A stretch of 64,000 nucleotides of DNA, taken from the NCBI GenBank assembly GCA_038087015.1, contig JASBNA010000009.1, positions 1,072,201-1,136,200 on the forward strand. The letters are read 5' to 3'. The notes beneath the pieces were generated by a model. It had not been told where the DNA came from, ran no database searches, and was given only the letters and a program-made list of their open reading frames with translations. Position 1 is the first letter of the stretch; the number at the start of each line of letters is the position of its first letter. The translations under genes were made by a program, and so were the position numbers. Positions 57,828-64,000 of the stretch are shown here, one piece after another. The DNA is from Cerrena zonata. Its lineage: Eukaryota; Basidiomycota; Agaricomycetes; Polyporales; Cerrenaceae.

Positions 57828-60800
57828 TCACTTCACACCGAACACTACTTTATAACATAGAGAGATAATATTCAAGTATAAAAGTATTATAATACGAGGA
57901 TCAGGATAATCAAGAGATGATAACAGTACTATTATGGCCGCTTTGGTTGCGTGAACTTCTGCGCAGACGCTTGGGGATGTTTCCTGGTTGGATCCAGTTG
58001 CCTGTGGGGTTTCGCTAGTGCGCATGCGTTTTTGATCCAGACCAGTGGTGGTCTCTTGCTGACGTTGTCGCATGCGAGGCCGGGGGACTTTTGTCATGGC
58101 AGGCGGTGCCTTTGATTGGGAATCGGTGCAGTCAGAACACTTTCGCAGAGTACCACTGCCAACCAATCCTGCTGAGATCGGTTGTGGCCAGGGATATTGA
58201 ATTTATCAAGTGTCCCTTCAGCGGGAGCAATGAATGCTAGAGGGCTATCTGGATTCCAAATGATATTGAAATCATCTCTGATTTCAACGCCTAGTGTGGA
58301 TAAGTGAGAACGGGAGAGATCAACTATGTCCAATGAATCGGACTGAATCTCATCCCCCTCAATTGAGGCCAGGACATATTCAGGTATAGAAACATGCCTG
58401 AGAAGTCTATAATCCGACTTGTAGACTAGTTTTTCAGTTACAGGGTCAAGTCGTTTTGTCCCAATTACTATACGTGCAACCTCGTCGCCATCCTGAGGGC
58501 TTCGCTCCAAGTATTCCCGCAAGACAACGAGCTTCCCGGCACCAAATACCAATTAGTCGATGTCAGGTCTGAGAGAATCGAGACCTTCAAGTGACAGTGC
58601 CTTCACATAGCTAAACATCTAGGACGCCGCCTCTTCCACTAGTGAAACATCGCCTAAGAGTATTGGCAACTTTAAATCAGCGAGCCACTGTGAAACCGCG
58701 GCAGCTTTATTTCCTCCTTTCAGAGCGTTCCAAAAATCTTGAAATGCATCGAATCCCAGATGAGTAGACGTTCGGAAAATGATAATGTCAAGGATTGGGT
58801 TGAACACTTTTCGTAATGCTGCCTGAAGATGAGGATTTCTGTACGACAGTGTTTTATCTTCGTCTTCAACAGGGCTAGCTGGCCAGAGAAAAGGACCAAT
58901 AGGCTAGATGGCAGATGTATTTAATTACAATTAAACTAACGTACAAATGGTACATACCTTGCCAGTAGTTTGCCACATAGCACCTCCGAATTCACGCTGA
59001 TTCGTGAGAAGCTTCCCGCATGCTTCCAAAGAAAGGTGTAAGAATCTAGTAGTAGGCTTTTCTCCTCGTCGATATGAATTGCCGTAATGCCACTCGATGT
59101 TAGGTAAAGTTTGATCATTTGCATCCCGACCGATGATTACGCCTGGGTAAACATGTCTACTGCGTTGGTCAGTGGGAAATAGACCAAAAGAACCGAGCCT
59201 ATTTATCACAGCTAGTTCATTATTAATGTAGTAAAAAGGCGATGTCATACTCACATTGAATCGTTCCAGGTGCCGGTGGATACTGAAAATGATGGTCCCT
59301 CATCATCGCTCGAGCTCCATGCCATTTTTGATAGATTGTTGGGGCTATTGGTGTGAAAAAGTCTTCTGTCTTCGACTTCAGTTGCAGATTTCTCATGTGT
59401 TTTTGATGTTTGATCTGGAGAGGTTGTGATTGAGGTCGCAGTGTTAGACTCCTCAAGAGGAGTGACTATGTAAATACCTTTATCTGTAGAGGGAGCACAA
59501 TATACTGTGGCATCTTTAGAGGGTATATTAGGTTCCGCCTGAGATACCGTGACTGTCTCCACACCCCGTTCTATCCACTGTCATAGTTTTGTCAAGGTTT
59601 ACCATATTTGCGAAGATAGTATGACACAATACGTACCGCGTCCTCCGTCACTCTATGATAAATCCACATCGACGCCAAGTAAGACTGAGTTTAAGAATTG
59701 ATGGCTCTCCGATAGCTTTCATGATACCCTGGTCCCGACAATCGTCATATAAGAATGTTTGGTCCCCAATAAGAAACTGAGCCGTCCAATGGTGGCTAGA
59801 CTGCGACTTCGATTGTTGTGCAATCTTATAGAGTACGCGACCTATTAGACGATAGGTTACAGTGCTTGAAGAGGTTGTATCAGAGACATTCTGTGAATGA
59901 ATGCTGGCGTTCAGCGTCGGATGAATCAGATTTCCGGTGGCCAATATTTTGGGGAGCTCGCTCTTGAGTATCAACGAGGTCGTTGGTAGAATGGCTAGCA
60001 TTTGAGGCCACCTTGTTCGAAACTCCTTAACCACTGTGGCGTTTGATGAGCATTCACGACAGGCATCCAATGTGGATTGACGCAAGTCAGGGCCATCATG
60101 TTCCCTTTCAGCGAGCTGATCTGTGGTTGCACGAGGAATGAAATGGTTAAGATAATCGCCAATAGTAGGGAGCTGTTATTTTACTCGTTTGGAAATCCAT
60201 TGAATATCATCGTCACGGATGTGGAGAAGTAATACCGGTTTTGCAGCAACAGATGTCCTATGCCCTAATGGACATTCAAAGACTGTCACATGCTGTATAG
60301 CACAAGTGTTCGCTGTGGCAGATTGTGCTTCCTGAGAAGCAAAATGGCAATAAACAACAAATGGCATTAATGATAAATAGAGATAACTTACCTCCGCTTC
60401 GGCTTCTTTTAGCATTGTTCTCATCCATCTCCATACATCTCCAGCTGCGTCGTCGTTATACAATCACCACTTTGAGTATACAAAGTGTCTAGCAAATGCC
60501 TGTGTTCCCGCTAGAATCCGTAAGCCGTCATCAAAGCTCGCTTTAGTCCCAGACCCTATTAATCCACTCTAGACGTCGGATGAAGTCCCGTAACATTCGT
60601 TGCATATAGCAATCAATGGGCAAACTGGAGATCAGAGCCTCGCGAGTCTGTTCCGGCCACAGAAGAAAGGCTCTGAACAGTACTTCCAGGGCTGTATCAA
60701 TGAAGCATGAGTTTTCATGCCATGAGAAACTTTGTGTGAGGCGAGTAGGAGGGTCCAACAAAGAGCCGCCTGCAGATTTACGAGGGGGAATCAGAGAGTT

Positions 60801-63187
60801 ATCTGACTCTCTTACTCGCAAAGCATCCGCTGTATCAGGTGCTCGTCCATCATTGACGTCAAACAGTTTCCAGGTCAATCTTGTGTTGCGAGAACGAGGC
60901 GGTTTGGCAACAAAATGACCAGCTATAATGTATGTTAGATTTTTACAGAGTTTCTATATGGTAAAGTGAAACGCGCACCTTGCACTGCCTTGGATCGGTT
61001 ACGAAACTCCTCAACATGGAGAAATATCTTCTCAATTCCAGGAACCAGATCCTGGTCCTTGCCAATGGCATGGAGGGGGTCCAGTCCATTGTTCGCTTAG
61101 CCGGAAAGATCATACGAAGCTATGACAGGTCTTGTCCACCAGTTAATCCATGTCCTAAGTGGTTTGAAGGAGTGATGGAAAGAAGAAATGAGGTTGTTGA
61201 ACTGAGCTTCGGTGATTTCATTGGATACCATTTGGCGTTGAAGGTTATCGAAGTGGTCCTGTTCAGCTGGTGGTACTAGATTTGGGTCTTTCCGTAGACG
61301 AGTACCTGATCGATAGAAATGGGTTTCGCAACTGACTTGATGATTAGAGGCCTCATCAAGCCATGCCTGGTACTGAGCTTGTTGAGCACTCGATACAAGT
61401 GTACTCCAATTCGGCATAAGATCCCTCAATGTAGCAGCGTACTCTTCCGCATATGCGCTATGCTGAGATGAGGAGAAATCAAAGACCTAGACACAGAAGA
61501 TGTCAGATTCAAGCTGAGGATCTATGATAAGGATACCTACATTCAGTAAAAACTTTGAGTTAAATTTGTCACCAGCAGCCTTGACAATGTTTCGATTCAG
61601 GTATCAGAAATGGGGACGATGGTGCTCCGTATCTAGATGAGCTACCCAGGTGTAAAGAACTGGAACCCATGCCATCAAGACTGAATTGAATGCACATGTG
61701 GTGAGAAGTGTGCCCTCGCGGAAATAAGAATGGTCACCATCAGGTAACAAAACCATGTTGACCGACCTCAGGCCCCAAGCTTGAATTCTCAATCCAGTCA
61801 AGTACAGGATTCAGTAACAACATCCCGCATCCAGTGAGTTTGGAGAGTAAAATAGCCCAGATTGGCCATACTCGATTGGACCATGAACGGCTCCAGTGGA
61901 TCGAGTTTCTTCGTCAATTGTGTTAGGGATTTGATAGTAGCAAAACCGCCCTTTCCAGTTGTAGTGCTCATACCCTGACGGGCATGACTCTTTGCTACAT
62001 GATAACGCACCATAGATGGTTTGGCAAGTGTAGGTGAGATGAGAGGAAGCGGGACGGAGCCAGGTGCAGTAGTTCCTGTATGTAATTGGTGTGCTGATGC
62101 ATTAGGGTTATGTTGGATTTGACCGTCAAGTTGTTCTTCTTCAGTCACAGTAAGTCCTCCACCGCCGGGATGAGGATGGTTGTGAGTACCATCATGCTCC
62201 CATACCTTGAGAGAGGTACCTTCTGGGTTCATCCGAGTATAGATCCATGTGTGTGCATCACATTGGATATGTGAGAGGGATCCTTGACAACGGTTTACAG
62301 GACAACCGTGCTTCAATTGCCTACAACGAGCGTTGACATCGGTACATGGTCGAAGTGCACATTGGCAAGAGCTGCAGGAAAATACACCAAGACATACTCG
62401 TTTTTCGGCTGTATGTCCTCGGTGCATTTGCTTGCCGCCAGAACACCATGCCCATTTTGTGTAACGCCACTTGGTACACAACCTATCCTCATCAACTGAG
62501 CATTCACGGTTAATAGAACCGTTGGGCCAATCTAGTACCCCCATTTCAGTTAATCGAAAGAGAGATTATCTGATGAAAAATCATACCGTTATCACTGGCA
62601 GCAGATATCTTATTTGCAGTTGCGGGATGCTCTTCTATAGGTCTCGTATTCACTGCATTAGGAGCAGCACTTTCTCTGTGGGTTGGCGGTGGGGGTGGCC
62701 AAGCGTAGGGAGGCATCCCTGGATATAGCCAAGGAAAAGGTGCGGGGAGAAATGAGTATCCGGGGAACGCATACGGCGGAGGGAATGCAGATGGTTGACC
62801 TTCAGAATTGATTTCAAAACCGTATTAGCAATAAAGTACCGTTCAGAGTGGCCAATCTATACCATACCTTGTTGAGAAATGACATTACCCGCTGTCGGAA
62901 GCTCGGAGGGGTGACTAATTGGTCCATTTTGAGGATGCATCTGGGACCCACTTGCACCGGAGAAGAATGGGTGTGTTGGCAGTGAAACATGTGTTGCACG
63001 AGCATCAGGGAAGGCTGGAGGATACATATAGGCTAGGGCACCAGGCAGTAGGAAGGGGGGATAGCTTCCGGGTGTGAGATTGGCCGGGTTCAATGCACTA
63101 TCTGGGTCTGCAAAAACGGAGCTCAAAAATATTATTCCAAGAATGGTAGATAGACTCAAAATAATAACTCACGTCGAGCCGGCTCAT
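57828..63187 (-). pseudogene. MULE-like/GCM-type transposase fused to USP-like domain, decayed
   Basis: Starts at ATG 63185-63187 (MSRLD). Introns at 63108-63172, 62800-62867 and 62532-62586 join cleanly. Exons 2-3 encode a Pro-rich leader, and exon 4 a Cys/His zinc region (KRVCLGVFSCSSC, HGCPVNRCQG, WEHDGTHNHPHP; near 62200-62400) of the GCM/WRKY kind. After two frame changes near 61800 it reads GDHSYFREGTLLTTCAF and LDTEHHRPHF, then MPNWSTLVSSAQQAQYQ, a TAA near 61095 and GKDQDLVPGIEKIFLHVEEF. Downstream (60878-59650) lies a ubiquitin-protease-like part with Cys box HENSCFIDTALEVLF and His box HHWTAQFLI...LYDD. The C-terminal region runs to about 57830. Several stops are present. The family is expanded in basidiomycetes. 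Confidence 0.65.
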
Positions 63188-64000
63188 TCTTCGAGGTTGA
63201 AAGGCCCAAAAAAATTCTGCTAATTCTGCGGAAAAAAGACATTCAGGAATATAGACCAAATAGTTTGACCAGGTTAAGTAGAGAGAAGTTGAAGTAATGC
63301 AAAGACCGATCACAGCCCGATCATAGTGATCATACAGTGATCGACAAGTCTAGAAGGAGGAATACGAGCGGTGCTTAGGATTGTCTGCGGTGCAGAAAAA
63401 GTTTCGGTGCTGCTCACTCCAGTCCAGGGTTCGCTCTTCATGAAGGGATTCTATGAGGAAAACAAGACCATGCATAAAATGTAATGACACACGCAGGCAT
63501 AGAGCGACTGTGAGTGCCTTGCAATGTGTGGCGAAGAGTTTGATAGATAAGTCCTTCGCTGAATATTTCTGTGATCGGTAAGGAGCGGGGGGGATTGGAT
63601 GTCATACTACAATGTGAGATGTGTTGCAAGAGAACGAAAACACATACGAGAATTTGTGCTTACTGGACGAAGGGGTGCATCTGGTGACCCAGAGCATTTC
63701 TCATTCCAGCAGGGTCTCATCGAGAAGATAACAAGAGATCTGGTTGACCAAAGACATGCTACCTCTACGGAATTCAATTCAAAGTACCGGGAGTACAACC
63801 CGGGGGTGATCAGAGTTGCCTTCGGACACTTAGCAACTTGAAGAAGGATGTCAAGTAGCATAAACCGTGGAAATAGTGGCAGTATTATAGAGGGTTCACC
63901 TCAATGATCTGCTGATACCTCCACGGAGCATGGAGAAAGGGCCAATCGCAGCAAGGAAACCTGTCCTAAGGCTAGGATAACTCGGATTGTGGAGCTCAGT
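63188..64000. other. Right edge, upstream of the MULE-like gene
   Basis: Likely 5' flank of the transposon gene. An open frame on the plus strand (63599-63841, 80 codons) and minus-strand frames are present, but I recognise none. No inverted ends found. Confidence 0.35.

Overview
The window looks like a stretch of basidiomycete (Agaricomycetes-type) repeat-rich, probably heterochromatic DNA. The evidence is the set of element families seen (Plavaka-type CMC transposase, PIF/Harbinger with a SANT partner, basidiomycete hAT, Tc1 DD34E, Helitron, Ty3 and Ty1/copia LTR elements, a Ulp1/Cys-cluster transposon gene and a MULE-like gene fused to a USP-like domain), together with spliceosomal introns of about 45-70 bp. 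I found no rRNA, tRNA or CRISPR array. Nearly every recognisable gene belongs to a mobile element. The main exception is an intact six-exon zinc metalloprotease at 49.2-50.5 kb.

Layout. Positions 1-13155 are a nest five levels deep: a copia element (LTR 12855-13155, gag 11865-12850) is cut by a Ty3 element (5' LTR about 11568-11864, gag-pol running off the left edge). That element is cut by a 5.4-kb PIF/Harbinger element (5142-10513, TSD TAA), whose transposase gene is cut by a CATCAG-ended element (7238-9712), which holds a solo LTR (8406-8906, TSD TCTGG). A 375-bp CACTG-ended MITE also sits in the copia gag. Positions 13.6-16.6 kb hold two large inverted-repeat elements. At 17.0-22.3 kb there is a decayed Plavaka transposase interrupted by three LTR-like inserts, preceded by another solo LTR. 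Positions 23.6-36.8 kb are a second nest: a CATCAG-type element is split by a CACTG MITE (TSD ATA), which contains a Ty3 element (24522-32520, TSD GCCTA), which in turn carries three 715-bp CACTG fold-back elements. Two more CATCAG elements follow.

Positions 36.8-39.1 kb carry a broken Ulp1-protease/Cys-cluster gene and 41.9-44.1 kb a broken hAT transposase. At 44.2-45.4 kb lies a palindrome with 571-bp arms that appear identical. At 45.5-48.6 kb is a Tc1 element whose transposase has a single stop codon, with another CATCAG element inside it. At 49.2-54.1 kb an intact metalloprotease lies tail-to-tail with a decayed paralogue, next to a Helitron fragment. Positions 57.8-63.2 kb hold a large multi-exon MULE-like/USP-like pseudogene.

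How the parts relate. The Ty3 element of the left nest keeps one uninterrupted frame over about 6.2 kb except for eight in-frame stops, all TGA, the pattern expected from CpG deamination of CGA codons. The second Ty3 element has a textbook -1 frameshift signal (slippery heptamer, 6-nt spacer, 11-bp perfect stem) between gag and pol, and an antisense accessory gene between pol and the 3' LTR. CpG-poor blocks (12-24 kb) and CpG-rich blocks (48-64 kb) alternate, so the elements probably arrived at different times or were methylated to different degrees. Family names rest on my recognition of protein motifs; no search was run.
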